Source: Borreliella yangtzensis (lineage in GTDB: Bacteria; Spirochaetota; Spirochaetia; Borreliales; Borreliaceae). Taken from it: a stretch of 64,000 bases of DNA. The position numbers and the translations under genes were made by a program. Numbering within the stretch: position 1 is the first letter of the stretch; each line of letters starts with the position of its first letter. Shown one piece after another: positions 46,469 through 55,047 of this stretch. Under the pieces are notes generated by a model. It was not told the origin of the DNA, made no database searches, and worked only from the letters and a program-made list of their open reading frames with translations. The stretch is from contig NZ_JACHFG010000001.1 in the NCBI RefSeq assembly GCF_014201775.1, forward strand, positions 52,445-116,444. Reading direction: 5' to 3'.

Positions 46469-46557
46469 AGATTCTCCTTTTTATTTTATGAAAAATTGGT
46501 GGTTTTGTTTTAATGGTTTTAAGTATTTATTATTTTAAATCTTTTGTAAATAAAATT

Positions 46558-47367
46558 TTATAGTTTATCAATATTTTTTAGTAATTTTTCTTTGTTAAAA
46601 TCTCTATTTATTCCAAATCGGGTTAAAGAGAAATCGTATTTTACAGGATCCTCGTTATTTTCTTTTGAAAAATAGTCCGTAATTTTTATTGCTTTTTTAA
46701 GATTTATGTTTTTTATTTCTTTTATTTTAAATAGTTTTGAGGCAATGCTTGTCATATGGGTGTCCATTGGTACTATAAGGTTATTAGGATTAAATTTGTT
46801 CCAAATGCCTAAATCGACTTCATCTTTGCGTATCATCCATCTTAAAAATAAAAAAAGTCTTTTACAAGGACTTCCCTTTGAAGGTTTGGGAAGGAGCATT
46901 CCAAATTCTTTTCCATTTATTTTTTCCATATGCTTTATTAATTCATCTATACTAAGTATAAAATTTTGATTTTTATAATAAATACTGTAAAGAAGATTTT
47001 CAATTGTATGATGCTGTTCTTTTATTATTTTTAGGGTATATAGTAGGCTTGCAATGTCTTCTTCTTTAAAAAATCTATAAACAAATCCTTTAAAGATTTC
47101 TTTTAAGTCTTTTTTATTTACTAGCTTAAGGTTCTCAGAAGGAGATTTGCCAAGTGGTTTGAGTATCCTTTCTATGGCTTCTAAAATTTTTTCTACCCTT
47201 CCAAGTGACAATGAAGAACTAATTAGACCCACAAGTTCAATGTCTTCTTTTTTTTTGTACCTGTATAAAAACTCTAAAGGATCAGGATGTATAAATTTTT
47301 TTTTATTGTATTTTAAATATATTTCTTCTAGAAAATCATATAGTGAGTTTTTAGCTTTTATTTGCAT
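46558..47367 (-). CDS. Conserved DUF2400 (TIGR02757) family protein
   Basis: The 269-residue protein matches the DUF2400 pattern: an N-terminal YLKYNKKKFIHPDPLEFLYRY, a middle KRLFLFLRWMIRKDEVDLG, then VPMDTHMTSIASKLF, and a C-terminal EDPVKYDFSLTRFGI. The family is all helical and of unknown function; the MDTHxxxIA and DPVKYDFxLxR motifs suggest a DNA glycosylase-like relationship, which is only a hint. Its ATG lies inside the end of the upstream gene and has no own Shine-Dalgarno, so it depends on coupling. Confidence 0.8.
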   Translation of the reverse strand: MQIKAKNSLYDFLEEIYLKYNKKKFIHPDPLEFLYRYKKKEDIELVGLISSSLSLGRVEKILEAIERILKPLGKSPSENLKLVNKKDLKEIFKGFVYRFFKEEDIASLLYTLKIIKEQHHTIENLLYSIYYKNQNFILSIDELIKHMEKINGKEFGMLLPKPSKGSPCKRLFLFLRWMIRKDEVDLGIWNKFNPNNLIVPMDTHMTSIASKLFKIKEIKNINLKKAIKITDYFSKENNEDPVKYDFSLTRFGINRDFNKEKLLKNIDKL

Positions 47368-47968
47368 TGTTATATTTTAGTAGTTCTAATAATATTTTTT
47401 TAAGTTTTTTATCGTAAAATTTGTCTTTTGCCCATTTCCCAGTCAAATCATATATTGTTGGGGCAGATCCTCTTTTAACAAGGTAAAATCTGGGATCAAC
47501 CACATTTGAGTTGATATTTTGTTTTGATGCATAAGCTTTCAAGTGTTGAATATGAGCTTTAATTCCTTCTGTAATATTAGAAAAAGAATTTCCTTTTGTA
47601 AGATTGTTAGTAGCACCTATTCCTGAAAAATTGTGTTGCTCTTTTGAAACTATTCCATTAAATTTTAGAGCTCCTGTTTCTAGTAGCATTTGAGCATACG
47701 CAATGTCGTAATTAATTCCTTCAATCAAAGATTCATCTATGTAAGTTTTAGCAATGGTATTTACATAGTTTTTGTCAAGGTCTGGATTTATTTCTAGAGT
47801 ATATTTTACAAGGTCTTCAAGTTGAGTTTTTCCTCTACTTATTAAAAAGGGAATATATTTTTCTTTTTCTACTTCAATGCTTATTTCGATTATCTCTTCA
47901 TTACTATGAGCTTTATTTATTAAAAAGATATTGATCATTACAAATAGCAAAAATTTTTTTATTACCAT
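47351..47968 (-). CDS. Exported GH73-like peptidoglycan glucosaminidase
   Basis: The 205-residue product has a signal peptide (about 1-22, ending KAHS) and a glucosaminidase domain of the Bax/FlgJ/GH73 type: IAYAQMLLETGALKFNG with the presumed catalytic Glu, EQHNFSGIGATN, and TEGIKAHIQHLKAYAS. Such enzymes cut the N-acetylglucosamine-N-acetylmuramic acid bond in the cell wall. The C-terminal IYDLTGKWAKDKFYD stretch is also family-typical. It shares one base with the upstream stop (TAATG) and overlaps the DUF2400 gene by 17 bases. Confidence 0.85.
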   Translation of the reverse strand: MVIKKFLLFVMINIFLINKAHSNEEIIEISIEVEKEKYIPFLISRGKTQLEDLVKYTLEINPDLDKNYVNTIAKTYIDESLIEGINYDIAYAQMLLETGALKFNGIVSKEQHNFSGIGATNNLTKGNSFSNITEGIKAHIQHLKAYASKQNINSNVVDPRFYLVKRGSAPTIYDLTGKWAKDKFYDKKLKKILLELLKYNNANKS

Positions 47969-49263
47969 TAATTCCCCTCTTCAATAAATTTGTTAATTTC
48001 AGTAACTATATAATTGAATTTTGATAGCATTGATTTTTTGTTTTTCAAGAAATTAAAACTTTTTAAATAGTTTCTGCTAAAAATAAGATCAGAAATTTCT
48101 GCAATATTACTTATGCCTATTGGCTTTATAGAATTTATATTGGTAGCTTTTGTAGGAAGTTCCTGTTCGTTTTCTTTGAAAATTAATTGTAAGTTTTTTA
48201 AGTTTCTTATTTTTTGTGGTTTGCCCCCTATATTAATATATTTTGTTATATTTGTGTTTTTTTCAAGGATAAAATTAGCAATATTTGCTTGATTTCCCAG
48301 TGTAATTAATGTTAGTTTATTCAGGTTCATTTTTGAATTTAAAAATTTTAAATTTTGACTTGATTTTGCGAGTTCAATAATGTTTTGAATATCATTTTCG
48401 GTAGATGCGATATCAGCTTTTTCATTAAAGATATTAGCAGGTTCAATTAAATAGCTAATGCTTTTGTTGATTACATAGCTAAATATACTTTTATGGCTAT
48501 TTTTAATAAAATCGTAGCTTTTCATATGTTTATATTTTGGTGAATATAAATAAACAATTTTTCCTTTTTTAACAAGCTTGCTGATTAGGGATTTAAACAT
48601 TGAATCGTGAGAATAATAAGGAAGTATAAGTAAAATAGAATCATATAGTTTTTGGTTATCGCTAATAAAAGCTTGTTTATATACATTATCCTTCTTTGGT
48701 AAATAATTCATTTCGTTTATGAAAAAAGGATTAAATTCATACAAAAGAAATGGGTTTTGTTTTTTTAAACCCAATGTTGAGCTTATAGGATACCAAATCG
48801 ATAAGTTTAAATCATTTTTGTGATCTTTAATTCTTATGAATCCAATTTGGTAGCTATTGTTTTCATCTTTGGGATAATTTACAAACAGTGCTAAGTATGA
48901 AAAAATGGTTGCAATAATAACAGTTAAAATAGCAGGTATTACAAGTGTTGTTTTTAGTAAAATTGGAAAAAATATTCCTTTAGATTTTTTTGCAAGGTTG
49001 CTGTTACTACTACGCCTTCTTCTATTTACTATTGTTTTGATGTTTTTAAAGAAGGTGATTATCATAAAGATTAAGAATATACTGCCAATGTATAACATTA
49101 ATGGTTTGATTTCTGTAAGGTATAAAGTTATTACAAAAAATGTACCTGGTAATATTATGAAATAGTCTTCATAAGTAAATTCTTTTTTAAAATTAAATAG
49201 ATTTACTATTAAAAATATGCTAAAACTGGTTAAGAAAATGAGTTCATAAATTTGCGTATCCAT
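47968..49263 (-). CDS. Membrane protein with a C-terminal alpha/beta-hydrolase-like domain lacking the nucleophile
   Basis: The 431-residue protein has four predicted membrane helices in the first 130 or so residues (about 5-25, 32-50, 53-71, 102-128). An extracytoplasmic or cytoplasmic domain follows, resembling PAF-acetylhydrolase-type alpha/beta hydrolases: DLNLSIWYPIS, ILLILPYYSH, and LNKLTLITLGNQANIANFIL at the nucleophile elbow. That elbow normally reads GxSxG; here it reads LGNQAN with no Ser, so catalysis is doubtful. It is the first gene of the minus-strand set with the glucosaminidase and DUF2400 genes. Confidence 0.6.
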   Translation of the reverse strand: MDTQIYELIFLTSFSIFLIVNLFNFKKEFTYEDYFIILPGTFFVITLYLTEIKPLMLYIGSIFLIFMIITFFKNIKTIVNRRRRSSNSNLAKKSKGIFFPILLKTTLVIPAILTVIIATIFSYLALFVNYPKDENNSYQIGFIRIKDHKNDLNLSIWYPISSTLGLKKQNPFLLYEFNPFFINEMNYLPKKDNVYKQAFISDNQKLYDSILLILPYYSHDSMFKSLISKLVKKGKIVYLYSPKYKHMKSYDFIKNSHKSIFSYVINKSISYLIEPANIFNEKADIASTENDIQNIIELAKSSQNLKFLNSKMNLNKLTLITLGNQANIANFILEKNTNITKYINIGGKPQKIRNLKNLQLIFKENEQELPTKATNINSIKPIGISNIAEISDLIFSRNYLKSFNFLKNKKSMLSKFNYIVTEINKFIEEGN

Positions 49264-49285
49264 AAAAATAATTTTTCCTTAAATA

Positions 49286-49313
49286 ATTATAAGCATAAAA
49301 GTGCTTTTTCCAA
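49286..49313 (-). promoter_or_regulatory. Promoter of the membrane hydrolase-like gene
   Basis: On the minus strand, TTGGAA (49313-49308), a 16-base spacer and a perfect TATAAT (49291-49286) lie 23 bases before the ATG at 49263. AAGGA in the leader would serve as ribosome-binding site. Confidence 0.5.
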
Positions 49314-49403
49314 AATAGTTTACAGAATTGCTTATTAAATAGTGTTAATTTAATTTCAAATTTCAAAGGGGGGTAGGGAAGGTTTGATTAAAAGAGTTTA
49401 GTT

Positions 49404-49432
49404 TTGTTTAATATAAAATGTTGTGCTAAAAT
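49404..49432 (+). promoter_or_regulatory. Promoter of the metallo-beta-lactamase-fold gene
   Basis: TTGTTT (49404-49409), a 17-base spacer and TAAAAT (49427-49432) lie 32 bases before ATG 49465. A GAAAGG site is in the leader. It is divergent from the promoter at 49286-49313. Confidence 0.45.
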
Positions 49433-49464
49433 AAATTATGTTTACAGGCGAAAGGTAGTAACAT

Positions 49465-50226
49465 ATGGTCGGAACCTTTTTAGGAACTGGGGCTTCAAGT
49501 GGTGTTCCTATGTTAAATTGTAGCTGTAGAGTCTGTGCTTCAAATTTTAGCAAAAATAAAAGATTGAGAAGTTCTTTTTTTCTTAGTTTATCTTCTGGCA
49601 TCAAATTGTTGATAGATACAGGTCCTGATATTAGGCAACAACTTTTAAGAGAAAAAATAGATAAGCTTGATTTAGTGCTTTATACCCATGAACATTATGA
49701 TCATATTATGGGTTTTGATGATATTAAGTTTTATACACGAAATACTCCTTTAAACATTTATGCTAGAGATACTACTATGGTTCATATAATGAATGCTTTT
49801 TCGCATAATTTTTCATCCAAACCTTCTGTAAGTGGAAAGGCAGACGTTATTCCTAATGTGATTAGAGATTTTGAGCCCATTTTTTTTAAAGGTTTAAAGA
49901 TAATACCAATTCCTTTGATTCATGGAGAGATAATTAGTTTAGGTTATAGGGTAGGCAATTTAGCGTATCTTACTGATGTTAAATTTATTCCTGAAGCTTC
50001 CTATGATTATTTAAAAAATTTAGATCTACTTATAATAGATGCTATGAGGATTAAATCTCATCCCGCTCATCTAAATTTTTCAGAGGCTGTTTGTGAGGTT
50101 AAAAAAATCAATCCCAAGATTTCTTACTTTACACATATTGCACACGATATAATGCATGAAGAATTTGAGTATTTAGAAAAAGACAATATCTATTTAGCTT
50201 ATGATGGATTAAAGATTTATATTTGA
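49465..50226 (+). CDS. Metallo-beta-lactamase-fold hydrolase, PhnP-like
   Basis: The 253-residue protein opens GTFLGTGASSGVPMLNC and has a cysteine cluster (NCSCRVC) near the N-terminus, as in PhnP-type phosphodiesterases where it holds a structural metal. The main metal motif is THEHYDHIMGFDDI (HxHxDH), with further ligands in IHGEIISLGYRV, AYLTDVKFIP and YFTHIAHD. PhnP cleaves cyclic ribose phosphates; no other phosphonate genes are present here, so a broader cyclic-nucleotide or RNA-end role is equally likely. Confidence 0.85.
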   Translation: MVGTFLGTGASSGVPMLNCSCRVCASNFSKNKRLRSSFFLSLSSGIKLLIDTGPDIRQQLLREKIDKLDLVLYTHEHYDHIMGFDDIKFYTRNTPLNIYARDTTMVHIMNAFSHNFSSKPSVSGKADVIPNVIRDFEPIFFKGLKIIPIPLIHGEIISLGYRVGNLAYLTDVKFIPEASYDYLKNLDLLIIDAMRIKSHPAHLNFSEAVCEVKKINPKISYFTHIAHDIMHEEFEYLEKDNIYLAYDGLKIYI

Positions 50227-50246
50227 TTTAAGTTTAGTGAGGATTT

Positions 50247-51014
50247 ATGAAATTAATTTCATGGAATGTAAATGGAATTAGGGCTGTTTTAAAGAAAGGT
50301 TTTCTTGAGTTTGTAAAAGAATATGCCCCAGATATTTTATGTATTCAAGAAACTAAGGCTTTAAGAGAACAGTTGCCAAGGGATTTAATTCTTGAAAATT
50401 ATTATTCTTATTTTTCAAAGTCAAAGATTAAAGGTTATAGTGGTGTTTGTATTTACTCTAAAGTTGAGCCTGTTGCTGTAAATTTTCTTGGAAAAGAAAT
50501 TTTTGACAATGAAGGTAGAGGTATAATAGCCTACTATGATGATTTTGTATTGATTAATGGTTATTTTCCTAATTCTCAAGCTTTAAGAAGAAGGCTTGTT
50601 TATAAACTTGATTTTTTATCTTATGTTGAGAATCTGATAGATTCTCTTGTAAATGGCGGAAAAAATGTAGTAATTTGTGGTGATTTTAATATTGCTCATA
50701 CTGAGATTGACCTTATAAGTCCTGATTCTAGTAGAGATTCTCCCGGATATTATATTGAAGAAACGACTTGGCTAGATAGTTTTTTAAACAAGGGATATGT
50801 AGATACATTTAGGATATTTAATAAGGAGCCTGGTTATTATACTTGGTGGAACTATAGAACAAGAGCTAGGGAGAAAAATATGGGTTGGAGAATTGATTAT
50901 TTTGTTGTTAATGAATTTTTTAAGAGAAATGTTAAAAAATCTTTGATTTTAGATAAAGTGATGGGAAGTGATCATTGCCCTGTTTTTTTAGAGCTGGTTG
51001 ATGTAGTTAGTTAA
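50247..51014 (+). CDS. xth: Exodeoxyribonuclease III / AP endonuclease
   Basis: This base-excision-repair enzyme cuts at abasic sites and trims 3' blocks. The 255-residue protein has LISWNVNGIRAVLKKGF at the start, the metal-binding Glu in CIQETKA, GDFNIAHTEIDL with the catalytic Asp and Asn, and the C-terminal GSDHCPVFLEL with the catalytic His. WRIDYFVV supplies the structural Asp. Length is normal. GTGAGGA lies before the ATG. Confidence 0.95.
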   Translation: MKLISWNVNGIRAVLKKGFLEFVKEYAPDILCIQETKALREQLPRDLILENYYSYFSKSKIKGYSGVCIYSKVEPVAVNFLGKEIFDNEGRGIIAYYDDFVLINGYFPNSQALRRRLVYKLDFLSYVENLIDSLVNGGKNVVICGDFNIAHTEIDLISPDSSRDSPGYYIEETTWLDSFLNKGYVDTFRIFNKEPGYYTWWNYRTRAREKNMGWRIDYFVVNEFFKRNVKKSLILDKVMGSDHCPVFLELVDVVS

Positions 51015-51029
51015 AGGGGGGAAGTTAGG

Positions 51030-51803
51030 TTGAAAAAAAATATTGCAATTTTTTATTTAATATTTGTTGTTACTTTTAGTTTTGGTATTGATTTAAATGA
51101 TTTTGATTTTTACTGTAGTCTTGAAAAGGAAGAATTGATGTTTCTTATTAATTTGCTAAAAAGAGAGCAACTTACTTTGGCAAATAGTTGTACTTTAGAG
51201 TATATTGAGCTAGCTTATAAGGCGTTAAAAGAAAAAAATATAAATTCATTATTAGAAAATGACAAAGAATTAGTATTAGATAGTAATATTAAGCACTTAA
51301 GACAATCTAAGGCTTATAACAATGCAAGGCTTATCTTTAAAGCTACTAAGGATTTAAATACTTTAGTTCATATTAGCAAAGATGGGCTTTTAAAGACTTT
51401 AGACGGAAGAAATGTGGGTGTTAATAATAATAAATTTATTATTTTAGATTCTTTTTTGAATAACTATTTTTATGATGGCATGCCAAGCGAATATACTACT
51501 ATTGAAATTTATAATAAAAGCATTTTAAAGCCTAATTTAAATAAATTTCTTCTAGATAAGCGCTCAAATCCTTTTGTTTATCTTGAAGATTTTAATAAAA
51601 ACGTTTACTTAAATGATATTCCAAAATTAAGCAAAGAAGAGTTGTTATTTTTGTTTTATGAACTATTTCCAGTTTCTAAACTAAAGAGTTTAAAAGATTG
51701 GAATGATTTTGGATTTTCATCTATTTTAAAAGCATTGAATAAAATTTATTTTAAAAAAATAAATTCAATAAGAAGGAGTAAAAATGAATTATCAAAGAAT
51801 TAG
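51030..51803 (+). CDS. Exported hypothetical protein
   Basis: The 257-residue product has a signal peptide (about 1-19, KKNIAIFYLIFVVTFSFG) and a hydrophilic mature part. I recognise no family. The mature region shows an N-terminal helical part with FYCSLEKEELMFLINLLKRE, a central DGLLKTLDGRNVGV segment, and helices at the end. The start is TTG, after GGGGGGAAG. It overlaps the M16 protease gene by 20 bases, so the two are likely co-translated and may work together in the envelope. Confidence 0.75.
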   Translation: MKKNIAIFYLIFVVTFSFGIDLNDFDFYCSLEKEELMFLINLLKREQLTLANSCTLEYIELAYKALKEKNINSLLENDKELVLDSNIKHLRQSKAYNNARLIFKATKDLNTLVHISKDGLLKTLDGRNVGVNNNKFIILDSFLNNYFYDGMPSEYTTIEIYNKSILKPNLNKFLLDKRSNPFVYLEDFNKNVYLNDIPKLSKEELLFLFYELFPVSKLKSLKDWNDFGFSSILKALNKIYFKKINSIRRSKNELSKN

Positions 51804-54582
51804 AAATTATTGTAAATTTACAAGTATTTTCCTATTTTTTTTTTCTTGTGTTTCTAATGAGTTAAAGTTAGATGAAAATTTGGTAAAGGGAAAGCTTGTT
51901 AATGGACTAAGGTATTATATTTATAAAAATCAAACTCCAAAGAATTCTGTTAATATGGGAATTGTATTTAATGTAGGCTCTCTTAATGAAGAAGATAATG
52001 AGAGGGGCATAGCTCATTATCTTGAACATATGGCTTTTAATGGTACAAAAGATTATCCAGGGAATTCTATTATTGATGTTCTTAAAAAATTTGGAATGCA
52101 ATTTGGTGCTGATATTAATGCTGCTACTAGTTTTGATTTCACTTATTATAGGCTTGATTTGTCAGATGGTAATAATAAGGATGAAATTGATGAATCTATG
52201 AATATTTTGAGAAACTGGGCTTCTCAAATTAGTTTCATGAAAGAAGAAATAGATCTTGAACGCAATATTATTATTGAGGAAAAAAAGCTTAGTGAAACTT
52301 ATCCTAGAAGAATTTATGAAAAAATGTATAAGTTTTTGGCAAGTGGAAGTATTTATGAATTTAGGGATCCTATTGGACTTGAAGAGCAGATTTTGTCGTT
52401 TCAGCCGAAAGATTTTAAAAAATTTTATCGAAAGTGGTATAGGCCAGAACTTGCAAGTGTTATTGTGGTAGGAGATATTAATCCTATAGAAATTGAAGAT
52501 AAAATAAAGAAACAATTTATTTCTTGGGAAAATCCAATCGATAAAATTAAAGAGGTAAAAATAAGTTTAGATATAGAATTTAAAGATAAATTTTTACTTT
52601 TAGAAGATTTGGAAGTAGGAGAACCTGGTTTAATGTTCTTTAAAAAAGAGATTGTTAACCCTGCTAAGACCAAAAATGACGTTTTAAATGATCTTAAAAG
52701 GTCTTTATTAGCATCTCTTTTTGAAAATAGATTTTCTGAATTAAAGACTGCTGGAGTAAAACATTTTAAAAATGTTTCAAATAACGATTTTTTTTCATTT
52801 AAATCAGACAATAATACTATTGTTGCAAGATCAATTGCCTTAAACTTTAATTCAGATTATTTAAATGAAGGAATAGAGGACTTTTTTTATGAGCTTGAGA
52901 GAATAAGAAGATTCGGATTTACCCAGGGTGAGTTTGAAAAAATTAGATCTCAATTTTTAAAATCTTTAGAATTAAGAAAAAAGAATATGAATAAAAGAAA
53001 TTCATCGACTATTTTTCAAGATTTAATAGATATTGCTATTGATGGTTCTAATAAATACGATATGAGTGAATATTGCGATCTTTCTGTTCAACATTTGGAA
53101 AAACTTGATTTAAAGACAATAAATAACCTTGTAGAAAAAGAGTTCGATGTGAAAAATTGTGCAATTTTTTATTCTTACTATGGGAAAGTACATCCTACTT
53201 TGGCTTTTGAAGATATTGATAATCTTCAAAAAATAGCTTTAAAAAGAGAATTTAAGCTTTATGAAAATTCTTCAATTGAAGGTAAATTTTTTAAGAAGTC
53301 TTTAGATAATAAAAATATTATTAAAGAAAATGAGTTTGAAAATAAAATTTCATCATTTGTTCTTGAAAATGGGGTTGAAGTTTATTTTAAATATAATGAT
53401 CAAAAAAAGGGTGTAATTGATTTTAGTGCCACTTCTTGGGGCGGCTTACTAAATGAGGATTTAAGACTTATTCCTATTTTATCTTTTGCTCCTGGAGTTG
53501 TATCTGGTTCAGGGTATGGTGATTATTCTGCATTACAGGTTGAAAAATATTTATCAGATAAAGCTGTTTCTTTAAGGGTTGCTGTTGGAGCACAAGAATC
53601 ATATATTACCGGAAGTTCGGATAAAAAAGATCTTGAAACTCTTTTTGAGCTTATATATTTTACTTTTAAGGAACCCAAAATAGATGATGTTTTTTTGCAA
53701 AATACTATTAATAATATAAAAGCATTAATAAAAAGTAATGAAAATAGTTCTAATTATCATTTTAAAAAAGCTATTAGTAAATTTTTAAACAATAATGATC
53801 CTAGATTTAAAGATACAAAAGATAGTGATTTAAAATATTTTACAAAAGAAAATATTTTATCTTTTTATAAGAAAAGGTTTACTTATGCAAATAATTTTAA
53901 GTTTGTCTTTGTTGGAGACTCAGATATTCAGACAATAAAAGCTTATTCAAAGAAATATTTAGGTAATCTTGATTTTAAAAAAATAAGCGAGTACAAAGAT
54001 TTAGATTATTCTTACAGTAAAACTTTTAATAAAATAGTTGTAAAAAAAGGAAAAAATTCAACTAGCTTTGCGTATGTAGTTTATCCTTTTAAATTTAATT
54101 ATTCAGTAGAGGCTTCATTAAATTTAAATGCTTTAGCAGATCTTTTAACAGATGGTCTTATAAAAAATATTAGAGAAAAAATGTCTAGTGTTTATGCAAT
54201 TCAGGCCTCTTTTGATTCTAATTTAAGAAAAAATACAGATTCTGATGGCATTTTGTCTATATTTTTTACTACTGAGCCTAAGGAGCTGGATAATGTTTTA
54301 AATTCTATTAATAGCTATATGATTGAAAGGCAAAAGATAGATTTTAATGATAAAGATTTTTCTTATGTTAAGAAAAATTATATTAAAAATACAAAAATAA
54401 ATTCAGAGAAGAATGGTTATTGGATTTCAAATATATTGGCATCAGTATCTTGGTATGGTGTATTCAAGAATAATTTTGGCGTTAAATTTGTAGAGACAAA
54501 TTTAAGTAAAGATTTTATAAATAAATTTTTTAAGAAAATTAATCTTGACGAAAGGGCGGAAATATTATTAATACCCGAATAG
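51784..54582 (+). CDS. M16-family zinc protease, predicted lipoprotein
   Basis: The 932-residue protein is a tandem two-half M16 peptidase, like pitrilysin or PqqL. The active site HxxEH is visible as H78, E81 and H82 in AHYLEHMAFNGT, with a further Glu in ERNIIIEEKK that completes the zinc site. The second half lacks this motif, as is usual. The N-terminus IFLFFFSC with C22 looks like a relaxed lipobox, so it is probably periplasmic and lipid-anchored. AAGGAG sits before the ATG. A strong hairpin follows at 54602-54638. Confidence 0.9.
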   Translation: MNYQRIRNYCKFTSIFLFFFSCVSNELKLDENLVKGKLVNGLRYYIYKNQTPKNSVNMGIVFNVGSLNEEDNERGIAHYLEHMAFNGTKDYPGNSIIDVLKKFGMQFGADINAATSFDFTYYRLDLSDGNNKDEIDESMNILRNWASQISFMKEEIDLERNIIIEEKKLSETYPRRIYEKMYKFLASGSIYEFRDPIGLEEQILSFQPKDFKKFYRKWYRPELASVIVVGDINPIEIEDKIKKQFISWENPIDKIKEVKISLDIEFKDKFLLLEDLEVGEPGLMFFKKEIVNPAKTKNDVLNDLKRSLLASLFENRFSELKTAGVKHFKNVSNNDFFSFKSDNNTIVARSIALNFNSDYLNEGIEDFFYELERIRRFGFTQGEFEKIRSQFLKSLELRKKNMNKRNSSTIFQDLIDIAIDGSNKYDMSEYCDLSVQHLEKLDLKTINNLVEKEFDVKNCAIFYSYYGKVHPTLAFEDIDNLQKIALKREFKLYENSSIEGKFFKKSLDNKNIIKENEFENKISSFVLENGVEVYFKYNDQKKGVIDFSATSWGGLLNEDLRLIPILSFAPGVVSGSGYGDYSALQVEKYLSDKAVSLRVAVGAQESYITGSSDKKDLETLFELIYFTFKEPKIDDVFLQNTINNIKALIKSNENSSNYHFKKAISKFLNNNDPRFKDTKDSDLKYFTKENILSFYKKRFTYANNFKFVFVGDSDIQTIKAYSKKYLGNLDFKKISEYKDLDYSYSKTFNKIVVKKGKNSTSFAYVVYPFKFNYSVEASLNLNALADLLTDGLIKNIREKMSSVYAIQASFDSNLRKNTDSDGILSIFFTTEPKELDNVLNSINSYMIERQKIDFNDKDFSYVKKNYIKNTKINSEKNGYWISNILASVSWYGVFKNNFGVKFVETNLSKDFINKFFKKINLDERAEILLIPE

Positions 54583-54601
54583 TTTATTCCATTTGAAACA
54601 G

Positions 54602-54638
54602 CACTCTTGTTTTCTAATAAACTTTAAAAGCAAGAGTG
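54602..54638. terminator. Terminator between the M16 protease gene and the tRNA genes
   Basis: CACTCTTG (54602-54609) pairs with CAAGAGTG (54631-54638), extended by TTTT/AAAA inside. On the plus strand it is followed by a T-rich run near 54649-54657, so it ends the protease transcript. It may also stop the minus-strand tRNA transcript after tRNA-Glu. Confidence 0.6.
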
Positions 54639-54664
54639 TTGAATATAATTTTTCTTTAATGAGA

Positions 54665-54736
54665 CATCCTCTAGGGGAATCGAACCCCTCTTGCCAGGAT
54701 GAAAACCTGGAGTCCTAACCGATAGACGAAGAGGAC
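54665..54736 (-). tRNA. tRNA-Glu (anticodon TTC)
   Basis: On the minus strand the sequence folds as a 72-base cloverleaf. GTCCTCT pairs with AGAGGAT in the acceptor, starting with a G-T pair, and the discriminator base is G. The anticodon stem CCAGG/CCTGG holds the loop TTTTCAT, which gives TTC. The T arm contains GTTCGATTC. No CCA is encoded. Confidence 0.95.
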
Positions 54737-54741
54737 AAAAG

Positions 54742-54814
54742 TGAGCTCAGTAGGACTCGAACCTACGACAAACGCCTTAAAAGGGCGCTGCTCTACCACC
54801 TGAGCTATGAGCCC
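54742..54814 (-). tRNA. tRNA-Lys (anticodon TTT)
   Basis: The 73-base cloverleaf has GGGCTCA pairing with TGAGCTC in the acceptor and A as discriminator. The anticodon loop CTTTTAA gives TTT. The D arm AGCTCAGGTGGTAGAGC and T arm GGTTCGAGTCC are standard. It is five bases upstream of tRNA-Glu on the minus strand. No CCA is encoded. Confidence 0.96.
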
Positions 54815-54842
54815 AAAAGTCATTTTATGACCATTAAAAGTA

Positions 54843-54871
54843 ATGATATATTTAATTTCCAATAATGTCAA
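54843..54871 (-). promoter_or_regulatory. Promoter of the tRNA-Lys(TTT)-tRNA-Glu pair
   Basis: On the minus strand, a perfect TTGACA (54871-54866), a 17-base spacer and TATCAT (54848-54843) precede tRNA-Lys(TTT). The predicted start near 54836 is about 22 bases before the tRNA 5' end. Confidence 0.65.
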
Positions 54872-54877
54872 GTTAAA

Positions 54878-54905
54878 TTGGCATAAAATTGACAATTTAT
54901 ACCAA
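54878..54905 (-). terminator. Hairpin after tRNA-Lys(CTT), possible terminator
   Basis: On the minus strand TTGGTATAA and TTATGCCAA form a 9-bp stem with one G-U pair around a 10-base loop. On the plus strand the same position is a C-A mismatch, so the fold is specific to minus-strand RNA. The following T tract is short, so termination efficiency is uncertain. Confidence 0.35.
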
Positions 54906-54922
54906 AAAGGCACTTAACAATT

Positions 54923-54995
54923 TGAGCTGCACAGGACTTGAACCTGTAACCAGCGGATTAAGAGTCCGATGCTCTACCACTTGAGCTAGCAGCCC
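54923..54995 (-). tRNA. tRNA-Lys (anticodon CTT)
   Basis: The 73-base cloverleaf has GGGCTGC pairing with GCAGCTC in the acceptor and A as discriminator. The anticodon loop CTCTTAA gives CTT. The top pair of the anticodon stem is a T-C mismatch. The T arm has GGTTCAAGTCC. With the TTT isoacceptor it covers both lysine codons. Confidence 0.95.
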
Positions 54996-55018
54996 GGTTT
55001 ATTAATTTACTAACAATA

Positions 55019-55047
55019 AGAATAATTTTTTATAAATTGAATGTCAA
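55019..55047 (-). promoter_or_regulatory. Promoter of tRNA-Lys(CTT)
   Basis: On the minus strand, a perfect TTGACA (55047-55042), a 17-base spacer and TATTCT (55024-55019) precede the tRNA. The start near 55012 leaves about 17 bases of leader. The -35 box overlaps the stop codon of the TPR gene. Confidence 0.6.

Noticed and set aside
54671..54913. An 80-codon minus-strand open frame
   Set aside because: It runs through tRNA-Glu, tRNA-Lys(TTT) and the promoter between them; its apparent protein is translated tRNA sequence.
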